From Modestobacter marinus (GTDB lineage: Bacteria; Actinomycetota; Actinomycetes; Mycobacteriales; Geodermatophilaceae): a DNA stretch of 64,000 nt. Position numbers and translations under genes: made by a program. Below are positions 52,015 to 61,059 of the stretch, piece after piece (within the stretch, counting starts at the first letter, position 1; each line of letters begins with the position of its first letter). The stretch spans positions 1,984,001 to 2,048,000 of the forward strand of contig NZ_JAAMPA010000001.1 of assembly GCF_011758655.1 (NCBI RefSeq), read 5' to 3'. The notes below the pieces were generated by a model. It worked only from the letters and a program-made list of their open reading frames with translations, was not told the DNA's origin and did no database searches.

Positions 52015-53756
52015 ACCCGGCCACCGCCTTCGCCCGGGTGCTCGTCGACGAGCTGGTCCGCGGCGGCGTCACCGACGCGGTGCTCGCCCCCGGCTCCCGG
52101 TCCGCGCCGGTCGCGCTCGCGCTGGCCAACGCCGAGACGGCGGGCCGGCTGCGGCTGCACGTGCGGATCGACGAGCGGACGGCGGCCTTCCTCGCGCTCG
52201 GGCTGGCCAAGGCCGCCGGGCGGCCGGTGCCGGTGCTCACCACCTCCGGGACGGCGACCGCGCACCTGCACGCCGCGGTGCTGGAGGCGCACGAGAGCGG
52301 GGTGCCGCTGCTGGCGCTGACCGCGGACCGCCCGCCGGAGCTGCGGGCCACCGGCGCGAACCAGACGATCGACCAGGTCGGCCTCTACGGCGGGGCGGTG
52401 CGCTGGGCCCTGGACGTCGGGGTGCCCGAGCCGGGGCGCGAGGTGGCGCAGAACCGGTACTGGCGGTCGGTGGTGGCCAAGGCGCTGCTCGTGGCCCGGG
52501 GCGACCTGTCCGGCGACCCCGGCCCGGTGCACCTGAACGTGGCGCTCCGGGAGCCGCTCATGCCCGATGACGCCGGGGAGCGGCCGGCGCCGCTGTCGGG
52601 TGGGTTCGCCGGCCGCCCCGGTGGTGCGCCATGGACGTCAGCTGCTGGGGACGGGACGCTCGGGGCGCCGCTGAGCGGCGGTGAGCCGGCCGGTGGGGGC
52701 CGCACGCTGCTCGTCGCCGGGGACGCTCCGTCCGCGGTCGGGCGGGCCGCTGCCGTCGTCGCCGACCAGCGGGGCTGGCCGGTGCTGGCCGAGCCCAGCA
52801 GCGGGGCCTGGGGGGCGAGCGGGGCGCTGCGCGGGCCCGCCCTGCTGCTGGGGGCCGCCGACTGGCTGGCCGCCCACCGGCCCGAGCGGGTCGTCGTCGT
52901 CGGCCGGCCCACGCTGTCCCGGCCGGTCAACGCCCTGCTGGCCGACCCGGCGGTGAGCGTGGAGACCTACGGGCCCACGCCGCGCTGGGCCGACCCGGGC
53001 CGGGGCAGCAGCGTCGTCGGCAGCGCCCGGCTGGACCCGGGCCTGGCGCTGCGCGACCCCGGACCGCGCGGCGGCGGGGAGTGGGCCGCCCGCTGGGCCG
53101 AGGCCGCCCGGCTGGTCGGCGCCGCGGTCGACGCGGAGCTGGACGACCTCCCCGGGCCGGGGCTGACCGCGGCCCGGCTGGCCCGGGACGTGGTCGCCAC
53201 GCTGCCCGCCGGCGCCCTGCTGGTGCTGGGGTCCTCCACGCCGGTGCGCGACGTCGACCGGCTGGCCGTGCCGCGACCGGGGCTGACCGTGCTGGCCAAC
53301 CGCGGGGTGGCCGGCATCGACGGCACGATCTCCACCGCGGTCGGGGCCGCGCTGGCACACCAGGGGGCCGGTGGCGGCCCGGCGTTCGCGCTGATGGGCG
53401 ACCTCACGTTCCTGCACGACCTGACCGGTCTGCTGCCCGGGGCGGGCGAGCCGCGACCGGACCTGACCGTCGTCGTCCCGGACAACGACGGGGGCGGCAT
53501 CTTCGCCCAGCTGGAGCCGGGGCAGCCGCAGTACGCGGCCAGCTACCGGCGGGTGTTCGGCACCCCGCACGGCCGGGACCTGGTGGCGGTGGCGCGCTCG
53601 CTGGGCTGGGCGGCGACCGCGGTCAGCGACCCCACCCAGCTGGTGGCCGCGCTGGGCGCGGGCGGGCCGCGGGTGGTCGTCGTCCGCACCGACGCCGCGG
53701 CCGAGGCCGCCCTGGCCACCCGGCTGCGCGCGGCCGCCGTCGCCGCCCTGGGCTGA
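52011..53756 (+). CDS. menD: SEPHCHC synthase MenD
   Basis: A 581-residue thiamine-diphosphate enzyme adding 2-oxoglutarate to isochorismate. Begins NPATAFARVLVDELVRGGV, with LAPGSRSAPVALAL and GNQ-type ATGANQTIDQVGLYGGAVRW; the ThDP site is GDLTFLHDLTGLL plus PDNDGGGIF. The central linker (about residues 185-225) is long. Overlaps menC by GTGA and ends one base from the convergent GGDEF-EAL gene. Confidence 0.94.
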   Translation: MNPATAFARVLVDELVRGGVTDAVLAPGSRSAPVALALANAETAGRLRLHVRIDERTAAFLALGLAKAAGRPVPVLTTSGTATAHLHAAVLEAHESGVPLLALTADRPPELRATGANQTIDQVGLYGGAVRWALDVGVPEPGREVAQNRYWRSVVAKALLVARGDLSGDPGPVHLNVALREPLMPDDAGERPAPLSGGFAGRPGGAPWTSAAGDGTLGAPLSGGEPAGGGRTLLVAGDAPSAVGRAAAVVADQRGWPVLAEPSSGAWGASGALRGPALLLGAADWLAAHRPERVVVVGRPTLSRPVNALLADPAVSVETYGPTPRWADPGRGSSVVGSARLDPGLALRDPGPRGGGEWAARWAEAARLVGAAVDAELDDLPGPGLTAARLARDVVATLPAGALLVLGSSTPVRDVDRLAVPRPGLTVLANRGVAGIDGTISTAVGAALAHQGAGGGPAFALMGDLTFLHDLTGLLPGAGEPRPDLTVVVPDNDGGGIFAQLEPGQPQYAASYRRVFGTPHGRDLVAVARSLGWAATAVSDPTQLVAALGAGGPRVVVVRTDAAAEAALATRLRAAAVAALG

Positions 53757-53757
53757 C

Positions 53758-56466
53758 TCAGGCCTGCGCGACGGGCCGTTCGCCGGTGGTCGCCGGCCGC
53801 GGGCGGGGCAGCGCCGGTGCGCCGGAGGCCTGGGCGAGCAGCAGCAGCTCCGCCTCGTCGGCCTCCAGCGGCTTGGCGAACAGCCAGCCCTGGGCCAGGT
53901 CGCAGCGCTCGGCGCGCAGCCGGTCGCGCTGGGCCTCGGTCTCGACGCCCTCGGCGACGACCTCCAGCCGCAGCGTGCGGCCCAGCTGGACGAGTCCGTG
54001 CACGATGGCCGCGTCGTCGGCCGAGCCGTCGAGCAGGTCCACGAACGAGCGGTCGATCTTGAGGACGTCGACGTCGAACTGGCGCAGGTAGCTCAGCGAG
54101 GAGTAGCCGGTGCCGAAGTCGTCCAGCGCCAGCCGGGTGCCCAGCGCGCGCAGCTCGGTGAGCCGTTCGGCCACCGCGTCCGGGTCGGTGACCAGCGCCG
54201 TCTCGGTGACCTCCAGGACCAGCGAGGACGGCGCGATGCCGCTGGAGGCCAGCGCCTCGGCGACGTGCTCGACCAGGGTGCCGCCGGCCAGCTGCCGCGC
54301 GGAGACGTTGACCGCCATGGACAGCGGCGTGGCCCGGGGGTGGGCGCGCTGCCAGCGGGCGGCGGTGGCGGTGGCCTCGGCGAGCACCCAGCGACCGATC
54401 GGCACGATGTGCCCGGAGTCCTCCGCGACCGGGACGAACCGGTCCGGCCCGATGGCGCCGAGGGTGGGGTGCTGCCAGCGGAGCAGTGCCTCGAAGCCGA
54501 CCACCTGCTCGGTCTGCAGGTCGACGACCGGCTGGTAGACCAGCCGCAGCTGGCCGGCGGCGAGCGCCCCACCCAGCTCCCGCTCCAGCTCGATCCGCTC
54601 CAGCGCGGCAGCGCGCATCCCCGGGTCGAACACGACCCACTGGGCCCGGCCGGCGGCCTTGGCCCGGTACATGGCGATGTCGGCGTCGCGGAACAGCGAC
54701 AGCGGGGTGGCCTCGGGTTCGGCGGCGACGATGCCGATGCTGGCGGCCACGGTCACCCGGTGCCCGTGCAGCAGCACCGGCTCGCCGAGGACCTGCAGCA
54801 GCCGCTCGGCCAGCGAGGCGGCGGCCGGCAGCCCGCCCCGGGTGTCGTCGACGAGGACGGCGAACTCGTCGCCGCCCAGCCGGGCCACGGTGTCGGCGGC
54901 CCGGACGACGCCCCGCAGCCGCTCGGCGACCGTGCAGAGCAGGTCGTCGCCGGCCAGGTGACCCAGGCTGTCGTTGACGTCCTTGAAGCCGTCGAGGTCC
55001 AGGCACAGCACGATCGGCGGGCTGCCGGTGCGGCCGGCCCGGCGCAGCGCCTGCTCGGTGTGGTCCAGGAAGAGCGACCGGTTGGCCAGCCCGGTCAGCC
55101 CGTCGTAGAAGGCCTGGTGGGCCAGCTCCTGCTCGGCCAGCTTGCGGGCGGTGATGTCGTAGACGCTGACGGCGATCCCGCCGACGTCCGGGTCGTCCCG
55201 CAGGTCGACGGCGCGACCGCCCAGCCACACCGTGCCCCCGGCGGGGTGGTCGCCGCGCAGCTCCAGCTCGACCGGCTCACCCGGCGCGAGCCGGGCGCGG
55301 TCCAGGGCGGCCAGCACGTCGGCGGGGTCGACGCCGACGCCGCTGAGCAGCTGCGGCAGGGAGCGCCCGGCGCCCCCGGGGCGGCCGAGCAGCTCGGCCA
55401 GCGACCGGGAGTCCGCGGTCAGCCGCCCGTCGCGGTCGACGACGGCCACCGCGTCGGAGGAGGTCATCGCCAGCGCCTCGTACCGCCGGGCCAGGGAACG
55501 GACCTCCGTCCGCGAGCGGCACTGGTCGGTGAGCAGCCGCTGGGCGCGCACGATCATCAGCAGGGTCAGCGTGCAGGTGGCCAGCAGCCCCGGCAGCGGG
55601 TCGATGTCCTCACCGGTCACCCAGGCCCGCAGCTCGAAGGCGCCGGGCACCAGCAGTGGCAGGAAGGCCAGCGTCATCCGCCAGCGTCCGGTGCCGGCTG
55701 CGAGCTCCGTCTGCACCCCGGGTCCGCGGTCCTGGCGGTCCGTCCAGGTCAGCGCGGCGAGGGCGACCGCGCCGACCAGCCAGCCGGCGTCCAGCCAGCC
55801 ACCGACCGTGTCGGGGGCGGCGAGCAGCAGCCAGGCCAGGTCCGAGGCCAGCCAGGCGCACGAACCGAGCCCCAGCAGCAGCGCCGGCACCCCGACCCGC
55901 GACTGCACGACCATGCCGCGCACCACCAGGCCGATGACCACCGCGTCCAGCAGCGGGTACGCCGCCCAGATCGCCCGCGTGCCCAGCGGCAGGCCCGCGT
56001 CGGTCAGCGTCGAGTGCACCGAGCTCTGCCAGACCACCAGCAGGGCGACCACCAGCACGGCGCCGCCGTCGAGCAGGGCGTGGAACCGGGCCCGCGGATG
56101 GGTGTCCCCGTCGCCGGCGTAGACCAGCAGCGCGGCACCGAGGGCGCCGTAGGAGGCCAGGTAGGCCGCATCGGCCACCGACACGTCCGGTGAGGACCCG
56201 GCCAGCCACGTCTGCACCTGCCAGAGCAGGTCGCCGACGGCGTTGAGCGAGACGGCGACCGCGACCCACCGGGCCGCCGGGCCCGGGCGGCACCGCCGCA
56301 GACCCAGCCAGGCGGCGACCGCGGCGCCGGTGCTGACCACCAGGTAGAGCACCGAGGACGCCTCGTACCCGTCGCCGACACCGACCAGGACGACGAGGGC
56401 AGCCGCCAGCGAGAGCCAGCCGACCGCGATCCTGCGGTCGCGGCCGTCCGCCGTCCTGCTGTCCAT
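53758..56466 (-). CDS. Membrane GGDEF-EAL c-di-GMP cyclase/phosphodiesterase
   Basis: A 902-residue protein, both c-di-GMP enzyme domains intact. Residues 15-310 are about ten membrane helices; 325-440 a PAS domain; 450-620 the GGDEF domain with GGDEF at 531-535 and an I-site RAAD at 522-525; 635-885 the EAL domain with FEALLRW (Glu659) and DDFGTGYSS (Asp782-Asp783) and EGVET. It can in principle make and degrade c-di-GMP; net activity cannot be read. With RsiG in the same window it makes c-di-GMP control likely in this organism. ATG 56466 follows AGGGGGA; upstream in-frame extension to 56544 is possible. Confidence 0.92.
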   Translation of the reverse strand: MDSRTADGRDRRIAVGWLSLAAALVVLVGVGDGYEASSVLYLVVSTGAAVAAWLGLRRCRPGPAARWVAVAVSLNAVGDLLWQVQTWLAGSSPDVSVADAAYLASYGALGAALLVYAGDGDTHPRARFHALLDGGAVLVVALLVVWQSSVHSTLTDAGLPLGTRAIWAAYPLLDAVVIGLVVRGMVVQSRVGVPALLLGLGSCAWLASDLAWLLLAAPDTVGGWLDAGWLVGAVALAALTWTDRQDRGPGVQTELAAGTGRWRMTLAFLPLLVPGAFELRAWVTGEDIDPLPGLLATCTLTLLMIVRAQRLLTDQCRSRTEVRSLARRYEALAMTSSDAVAVVDRDGRLTADSRSLAELLGRPGGAGRSLPQLLSGVGVDPADVLAALDRARLAPGEPVELELRGDHPAGGTVWLGGRAVDLRDDPDVGGIAVSVYDITARKLAEQELAHQAFYDGLTGLANRSLFLDHTEQALRRAGRTGSPPIVLCLDLDGFKDVNDSLGHLAGDDLLCTVAERLRGVVRAADTVARLGGDEFAVLVDDTRGGLPAAASLAERLLQVLGEPVLLHGHRVTVAASIGIVAAEPEATPLSLFRDADIAMYRAKAAGRAQWVVFDPGMRAAALERIELERELGGALAAGQLRLVYQPVVDLQTEQVVGFEALLRWQHPTLGAIGPDRFVPVAEDSGHIVPIGRWVLAEATATAARWQRAHPRATPLSMAVNVSARQLAGGTLVEHVAEALASSGIAPSSLVLEVTETALVTDPDAVAERLTELRALGTRLALDDFGTGYSSLSYLRQFDVDVLKIDRSFVDLLDGSADDAAIVHGLVQLGRTLRLEVVAEGVETEAQRDRLRAERCDLAQGWLFAKPLEADEAELLLLAQASGAPALPRPRPATTGERPVAQA

Positions 56467-56543
56467 GTCCGTCGTCCCCCTGTCGGTCTCCTGTACCGAA
56501 CAGTCTCGGAACGCGGGCGCGCCCTCTTGACCTCTCCGGGGCA

Positions 56544-56569
56544 CCCGAGGGGCGGGATCCCCCCTCGGG
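56544..56569 (-). terminator. Hairpin after isochorismate synthase
   Basis: CCCGAGGGG (56544-56552) and CCCCTCGGG (56561-56569) form a nine-base stem with an eight-base loop ten bases after the minus-strand stop of menF. Confidence 0.75.
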
Positions 56570-56578
56570 GGGAGGGGC

Positions 56579-57853
56579 TCAGTCCTCGAGGGCGGCCTGG
56601 AAGGCGGCCAGCTTCGCCTGGGTCTCGGCCAGCTCGGCGATCGGGTCGGAGTCGGCGACGATGCCGCACCCGGCGAACAACCGGGCCTGTCGTCCCCCGT
56701 CGGCCCCGGTCAGCTCAGCGCAGCGCAGCGCCAGCCCGAACTCGCCGTCACCGCGGGCGTCGAGCCAGCCGACCGGCCCGGCGTAGCGGCCCCGGTCCAT
56801 CCCCTCCAGCTCGGCGATCACCCGCGCCGCGGCGGTGGTCGGGCTGCCGCAGACCGCGGCGGTCGGGTGCACGGCGCCCACCAGCTCCAGCAGCCCGGTC
56901 GCGTCGTCGTCCCGCTGGCGGCCGCGGACGTCGCTGGCCAGGTGCCGGACGTTCGGCAGGGTCAGCACGGTCGGCTGCTCCGGGACGACGAGCTCGTCGA
57001 CGAACGGGCGGAGCGCGTCGGCGAGGGAGTCGACGGCGTAGGCGTGCTCGGCGTGGTCCTTGACCGAGGTCTGCAGGCCGGCGGCCAGCCGGTCGTCCTC
57101 GGCGCCGGCGCCGCGGGGCGCGGTGCCGGCCAGCACCCGGGAGTCGATCTCGCGGCCGGTGCGGCGCAGCAGCAGCTCGGGGGTGGCGCCCAGCAGGCCG
57201 TCGACGGCGAAGGTCCAGGTGTCGGGGAACCGCTCGGCCAGCCGCAGCAGCAGCCGGCGGGGGTCCAGCGGCCGGTCGGCGGTGACCAGCAGGTCGCGGG
57301 CCAGCACCACCTTGTCCAGCTCGCCGGCGTCGATCCGGGCGACCGCGGCGGCGACGGCGCGGCACCACGCCATCGGGTCCAGGGCGCCGTCGGCGTAGGC
57401 CAGCCGGCCGATCGAGGTGGCCGCGTGCTGCGGGGAGGTCTCGACGACGGCGCGGTCCTCGTCGTCCGCGTCGCCGGTGACGGTCACCCAGGTGCACCCG
57501 TCGCGGCGGCCCACGACCACCTCGGGGACGACGAACACCGACGTCCCCACCGCCGGGTCGAAGGCCACGGAGGCGAAGAGGACCGGCCCGGAACCGGGGA
57601 CGCCGACCGGGTCGTGGACCTCGGTGCCGGCGCAGCGCTGGGCCCACCAGTCGGCGGCCGCGGCGAGCGCACCGGGGCCCGACACCTCCAGCCGGGCCGC
57701 CTCGCCCCAGCCGACCAGGCCCTCACCGCGGCGCACCCAGGCCAGCGCGCCGTCGCGGGGGAGCAGGGTCAGCAGCGGCGTGCGCCGGGCGCCCAGCGGG
57801 GTCGTGGTGACGGCTGCCGCGCTGGTCGCGGTGCGTGCGGCTGCCGGAGTCAC
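56579..57853 (-). CDS. menF: Isochorismate synthase MenF/EntC
   Basis: A 424-residue chorismate-utilising enzyme. It has KVVLARDLL in the middle, [11 protein letters not shown], the base/acid region LAGTAPRG, and C-terminal [30 protein letters not shown] and [10 protein letters not shown]. In this context it makes isochorismate for MenD; a siderophore EntC role is less likely as no ent genes are nearby. TACCCT ends six bases before the GTG, divergent from menG. Confidence 0.92.
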   Translation of the reverse strand: MTPAAARTATSAAAVTTTPLGARRTPLLTLLPRDGALAWVRRGEGLVGWGEAARLEVSGPGALAAAADWWAQRCAGTEVHDPVGVPGSGPVLFASVAFDPAVGTSVFVVPEVVVGRRDGCTWVTVTGDADDEDRAVVETSPQHAATSIGRLAYADGALDPMAWCRAVAAAVARIDAGELDKVVLARDLLVTADRPLDPRRLLLRLAERFPDTWTFAVDGLLGATPELLLRRTGREIDSRVLAGTAPRGAGAEDDRLAAGLQTSVKDHAEHAYAVDSLADALRPFVDELVVPEQPTVLTLPNVRHLASDVRGRQRDDDATGLLELVGAVHPTAAVCGSPTTAAARVIAELEGMDRGRYAGPVGWLDARGDGEFGLALRCAELTGADGGRQARLFAGCGIVADSDPIAELAETQAKLAAFQAALED

Positions 57854-57892
57854 CGCTCCAGGGTAGGAGAGGCGCAGGTAGCGTCGCCGTCG
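57853..57892. promoter_or_regulatory. Divergent leaderless promoter pair menF/menG
   Basis: The two GTG starts are 38 bases apart. On the minus strand TACCCT (57865-57860) ends six bases before menF; on the plus strand TAGCGT (57879-57884) ends seven bases before menG. The two -10 boxes are 13 bases apart, so polymerases would compete. Confidence 0.7.
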
Positions 57893-58608
57893 TGGCGACC
57901 GGGGAACGGGCTGGGGCAGCGGGGACGCGAGCCGGGCTGGACAAGCGGCCGGCCGACGTCGCGGCGATGTTCGACCGGGTCGCCGGCCGGTACGACCTGA
58001 CCAACACGGTGCTCTCCGCCGGGCTGGACGCCGGCTGGCGGCGGGCCACCCGCGAGGCGCTCGGGGCCCGCCCCGGCTCCACCGTGCTGGACGTCGCCGC
58101 CGGGACGGCGGTCTCCACCGTCGAGCTCGCCGCCGGCGGGGTGCACGCCATCGCCTGCGACTTCTCCCAGGGCATGCTGCGCGCCGGGGCCTCCCGGCCG
58201 GTGCCGAAGGTGGCCGGGGACGCGATGGCGCTGCCGCTGGCCGACGAGAGCGTCGACGGCGTGGTCATCTCCTTCGGGCTGCGCAACGTCGCCGACCCGC
58301 AGGCGGCGCTCCGCGAGTTCTCCCGGGTGACCCGGCCCGGCGGCACGCTGGTGGTCTGCGAGTTCTCCAGCCCCACGTTCGCGCCGTTCCGCACCGTCTA
58401 CACCGAGTACCTGATGCGGGCACTGCCGACGATCGCGCGGGCGGTGAGCAGCAACCCGGAGGCCTACGTCTACCTGGCCGAGTCGATCCGGGCGTGGCCG
58501 CCGCAGTCGGAGCTGGCGCGCTGGCTGCAGGGCGCCGGCTGGGCCGACGTCGCCTGGCGCGACCTGACCGGCGGCGTCGTCGCCCTGCACCGCGGCACCC
58601 GCGTCTAG
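57892..58608 (+). CDS. menG: Demethylmenaquinone methyltransferase MenG
   Basis: A 238-residue SAM methyltransferase of the UbiE/MenG family doing the last menaquinone step. [17 protein letters not shown] at about residue 24, motif [35 protein letters not shown] and the post-motif [10 protein letters not shown] are intact. The TAGCGT box seven bases upstream decides GTG 57892. A hairpin follows (58625-58656). Rv0558 equivalent. Confidence 0.94.
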   Translation: MATGERAGAAGTRAGLDKRPADVAAMFDRVAGRYDLTNTVLSAGLDAGWRRATREALGARPGSTVLDVAAGTAVSTVELAAGGVHAIACDFSQGMLRAGASRPVPKVAGDAMALPLADESVDGVVISFGLRNVADPQAALREFSRVTRPGGTLVVCEFSSPTFAPFRTVYTEYLMRALPTIARAVSSNPEAYVYLAESIRAWPPQSELARWLQGAGWADVAWRDLTGGVVALHRGTRV

Positions 58609-58624
58609 CGGCTCCGACCCCGGC

Positions 58625-58656
58625 GCGGCCCCGCCCCCGGGCCCGCCCGGGGCCGC
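58625..58656 (+). terminator. Hairpin after menG
   Basis: GCGGCCCC (58625-58632) pairs with GGGGCCGC (58649-58656) with inner GC-rich pairing, 17 bases after the stop. Confidence 0.65.
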
Positions 58657-58805
58657 TCCGGGCCCGGCATCGAGTGTCGAGTCGTCGACGCCTGCGGCCC
58701 GGAGCAGACGTGCACAGCTCGTCTCTCGGCGAGGGCTCGTCGGGGAGTGTTCTGCCCGGAGCGGACAGCGTTCCCCGACCGCCCGAGGAGGAGCAGGCTC
58801 CGGGC

Positions 58806-58958
58806 ATGACGATCCCGCCCACCCCCGAGCCCCAGCCGCCCTCGCCGTCCCCGTCACCGACCGACCCGATCTCCCCGCCGGCCCCCGCGCCCGTCCCGGG
58901 CCCGGACCCGACCGACCCGACCGCCCCACCGCCCACCCCGGGCCCCGGCCCGCTCTGA
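58806..58958 (+). CDS. Possible 50-residue proline-rich peptide
   Basis: ATG 58806 opens a 50-codon frame, 24 of them proline (48 percent), with the rest mostly Ser, Thr, Ala, Gly and Asp; it starts MTIPPTPEPQPPSPS and ends PTPGPGPL. CAGGCT ends six bases before the ATG, so it may be transcribed leaderless. No signal peptide or known domain. Proline-rich frames arise easily in GC-rich DNA, so this is uncertain. Confidence 0.4.
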   Translation: MTIPPTPEPQPPSPSPSPTDPISPPAPAPVPGPDPTDPTAPPPTPGPGPL

Positions 58959-59020
58959 GCCCCGGCCCCCGGGCCGCTCTGAGCCCCGGCCCCCGGGCCG
59001 CTCTGAGCCCCGGCCCCCGG
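58952..59020. repeat. 24-base tandem repeat, 2.9 copies
   Basis: GCTCTGAGCCCCGGCCCCCG plus GGCC occurs at 58952-58975 and 58976-58999 identically and partly at 59000-59020. The first copy carries the TGA of the proline-rich frame, so the stop has been duplicated with the repeat. Confidence 0.85.
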
Positions 59021-59062
59021 CTGCGGTGAGCCCCAGCCCGATCCGCGTCCAGCGCGGCCTGT

Positions 59063-59100
59063 CAGGACCCCCGGTGTGAACTCGATCACCGGGGGTCCTG
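59063..59100 (+). terminator. Perfect 14-base hairpin upstream of nuo
   Basis: CAGGACCCCCGGTG (59063-59076) and CACCGGGGGTCCTG (59087-59100) pair perfectly with a ten-base loop. It should insulate the nuo promoter from upstream transcription. Confidence 0.85.
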
Positions 59101-59141
59101 GTGTTCCGGCACCCCTCGGCATAGGCTTCGATCACCCGACT

Positions 59142-59159
59142 TTGTGAACAAGTTCACAA
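59142..59159 (+). promoter_or_regulatory. Rex operator before nuoA
   Basis: TTGTGAACAAGTTCACAA is a perfect 18-base palindrome equal to the Streptomyces Rex operator half-sites (TTGTGAAC/GTTCACAA). It shares flanking ACT on the left and GCGG on the right with the site before rex (33463-33478). Rex is known to control nuo in Streptomyces. nuoA begins 116 bases downstream. Confidence 0.88.
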
Positions 59160-59275
59160 GCGGCAGGTGAGACAGGTCACGACGGTCCGTCCGGACGTCG
59201 CAGGCAGGGGGAGGTCGGCACAGTGTTCCGCCCGACGACGTACATGCTCCCGACCGACCTGCCCGGGAGCTGCTG

Positions 59276-59638
59276 ATGCTGTCGAACTACGTGCCCCTGG
59301 TCGGGCTCTTCGTGCTCGCCGCGGGCTTCGCGCTCTTCTCGGTCACCGCTGCCCCGTTCATCGGGCCGCGCCGCTACAACAGCGCGAAGGTGCAGGCCTA
59401 CGAGTGCGGGATCGAACCAGTCGACCAGCCGCTCACCGGCGGACGGATCCCGGTCAAGTACTTCCTCACCGCGATGCTCTTCATCGTCTTCGACATCGAG
59501 ATCGTCTTCCTCTACCCGTGGGCGGTCGCCAACGACGCCCTGGGCCTGTGGGGTCTCGGCGCGATGGCGGTCTTCATCGGCACCGTGTTCATCGCCTTCG
59601 TCTACGAGTGGCGCCGCGGGGGGCTGGAATGGGACTGA
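59276..59638 (+). CDS. nuoA: NADH-quinone oxidoreductase subunit A
   Basis: A 120-residue membrane subunit of complex I with three helices. The conserved YECGIEP loop (about residues 42-48) and KYFLTAMLFIVFDIEIVFLYPW block are present. GGGAGC before the ATG. First gene of the nuo operon, in the usual A-B-C-D-E-F order. Confidence 0.96.
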   Translation: MLSNYVPLVGLFVLAAGFALFSVTAAPFIGPRRYNSAKVQAYECGIEPVDQPLTGGRIPVKYFLTAMLFIVFDIEIVFLYPWAVANDALGLWGLGAMAVFIGTVFIAFVYEWRRGGLEWD

Positions 59639-59674
59639 CCGACACGGCACCGACCACGGACGGGAGGCGCTGAG

Positions 59675-60343
59675 ATGGGCCTGGAGGAGAAGCTCCCGAG
59701 CGGCGTGCTGCTGACCAGCGTCGAGAAGCTCGTCAACTGGACCCGCAAGTCCTCGCTCTGGCCGGCCACGTTCGGCCTGGCCTGCTGTGCGATCGAGATG
59801 ATGGCGTCCGGCGCCGGCCGCTACGACCTGGCCCGCTTCGGCATGGAGGTCTTCCGCGCCTCCCCGCGCCAGGCCGACCTGATGATCGTGGCGGGGCGGG
59901 TCAGCCAGAAGATGGCGCCGGTCCTCCGGCAGATCTACGACCAGATGCCCGAGCCGCGGTACGTGCTCGCCATGGGCGTCTGCGCCAGCTCCGGCGGCAT
60001 GTTCAACAACTACGCGATCGTGCAGGGCGTCGACCACATCGTCCCGGTGGACATGTACCTGCCCGGCTGCCCGCCGCGGCCGGAGATGCTCACCGACGCC
60101 ATCCTCAAGCTGCACCACAAGATCCAGCACCAGCCGCTGGGCGCCAAGCGTGCCCGGGAGCAGGCCGAGGCCCGGGCCAACGGCACGGCGCCGGAGCTGC
60201 ACCTCGCGATGCCCTCCAGCGTCCGGGCCGACCCGGCGGCCCGGCGGGCCTACGAGCAGGCCGCCGCCGAGGGGCGCACCGGCCAGTTCACCATCGAGCA
60301 GCGCGGGGGCAACGCCGTCGTCCTGCGCGGAGCAGACCGGTGA
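59675..60343 (+). CDS. nuoB: NADH-quinone oxidoreductase subunit B
   Basis: A 222-residue hydrophilic subunit holding the N2 [4Fe-4S] cluster next to the quinone site. Cluster ligands Cys37-Cys38 (ACCAIEMM), Cys103 and Cys132 are in place. The C-terminal 45 residues are an extension common in actinobacteria. GGGAGG precedes the ATG. Overlaps nuoC by GTGA. Confidence 0.96.
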   Translation: MGLEEKLPSGVLLTSVEKLVNWTRKSSLWPATFGLACCAIEMMASGAGRYDLARFGMEVFRASPRQADLMIVAGRVSQKMAPVLRQIYDQMPEPRYVLAMGVCASSGGMFNNYAIVQGVDHIVPVDMYLPGCPPRPEMLTDAILKLHHKIQHQPLGAKRAREQAEARANGTAPELHLAMPSSVRADPAARRAYEQAAAEGRTGQFTIEQRGGNAVVLRGADR

Positions 60344-61059
60344 GCGACGAGGCCGGCTTCGGCGCGGCGACCGAGCCCGGCGGGGGGTTCCGCAAGGGCG
60401 CCTTCGGGGTCAGCGGCAGCGGTGACACCTCCGGCTTCGGCGGCCTGGTCCGGGTCGAGCCCGGTGGCGCGGTGGCGCTGCACTCCACCGACCGGCCCTA
60501 CGGCGGCTGGTTCGACGAGGTCGCCGACGCGCTCATCGACGCGGTGGGCGAGGCCACCTACGCCGCCGCCGTCCACCGGGTCTTGGTCGACCGGGGCGAG
60601 ATCACCTGGTTCGTCGCCCGGGAGCACCTGCTCACCCTGGTCCGGGCGCTGCGGGACGACGAGGCGCTGCGCTTCGAGCTGTGCAGCAGCGTCTCCGGCG
60701 TCGACTACGCCGACAGCGGCGGCCCGGTCGCGACGCCGGACCGGCCGCGGCTGCACGTCGTCTACCACCTCACCTCGATGACCTACCGCCGCCGGATCCG
60801 GCTCGAGGTGGCGGTGACCGTCGAGGACCCGCACGTCCCCTCCGTCGCCTCGGTCTACCCGACGGCGGACTGGCACGAGCGGGAGGCCTGGGACATGTTC
60901 GGCATCGTCTTCGACGGCCACCCCGCGCTGACCCGGATCCTCATGCCCGACGACTGGGAGGGCCACCCCCAGCGCAAGGACTACCCGCTCGGCGGTGTCC
61001 CGGTCGAGTACAAGGGCGCCCAGATCCCCCCGCCCGACGAGCGCCGGAGCTACCGATGA
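60340..61059 (+). CDS. nuoC: NADH-quinone oxidoreductase subunit C
   Basis: A 239-residue 30-kDa-type subunit. The first 60 residues are a Gly/Phe-rich N-terminal extension ([22 protein letters not shown]); the rest has [31 protein letters not shown] and [11 protein letters not shown], the family signature. Peripheral arm of complex I. Overlaps nuoD by ATGA. Confidence 0.95.
   Translation: MSDEAGFGAATEPGGGFRKGAFGVSGSGDTSGFGGLVRVEPGGAVALHSTDRPYGGWFDEVADALIDAVGEATYAAAVHRVLVDRGEITWFVAREHLLTLVRALRDDEALRFELCSSVSGVDYADSGGPVATPDRPRLHVVYHLTSMTYRRRIRLEVAVTVEDPHVPSVASVYPTADWHEREAWDMFGIVFDGHPALTRILMPDDWEGHPQRKDYPLGGVPVEYKGAQIPPPDERRSYR

Larger units (their letters stand above)
58609..59275. other. 667-base stretch between menG and nuoA
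   Basis: It holds a hairpin (58625-58656), a possible proline-rich small gene (58806-58958), a 24-base tandem repeat (58952-59020), a strong terminator (59063-59100), a Rex operator (59142-59159) and a further 116 bases of leader before nuoA. No other gene is seen. Confidence 0.65.
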
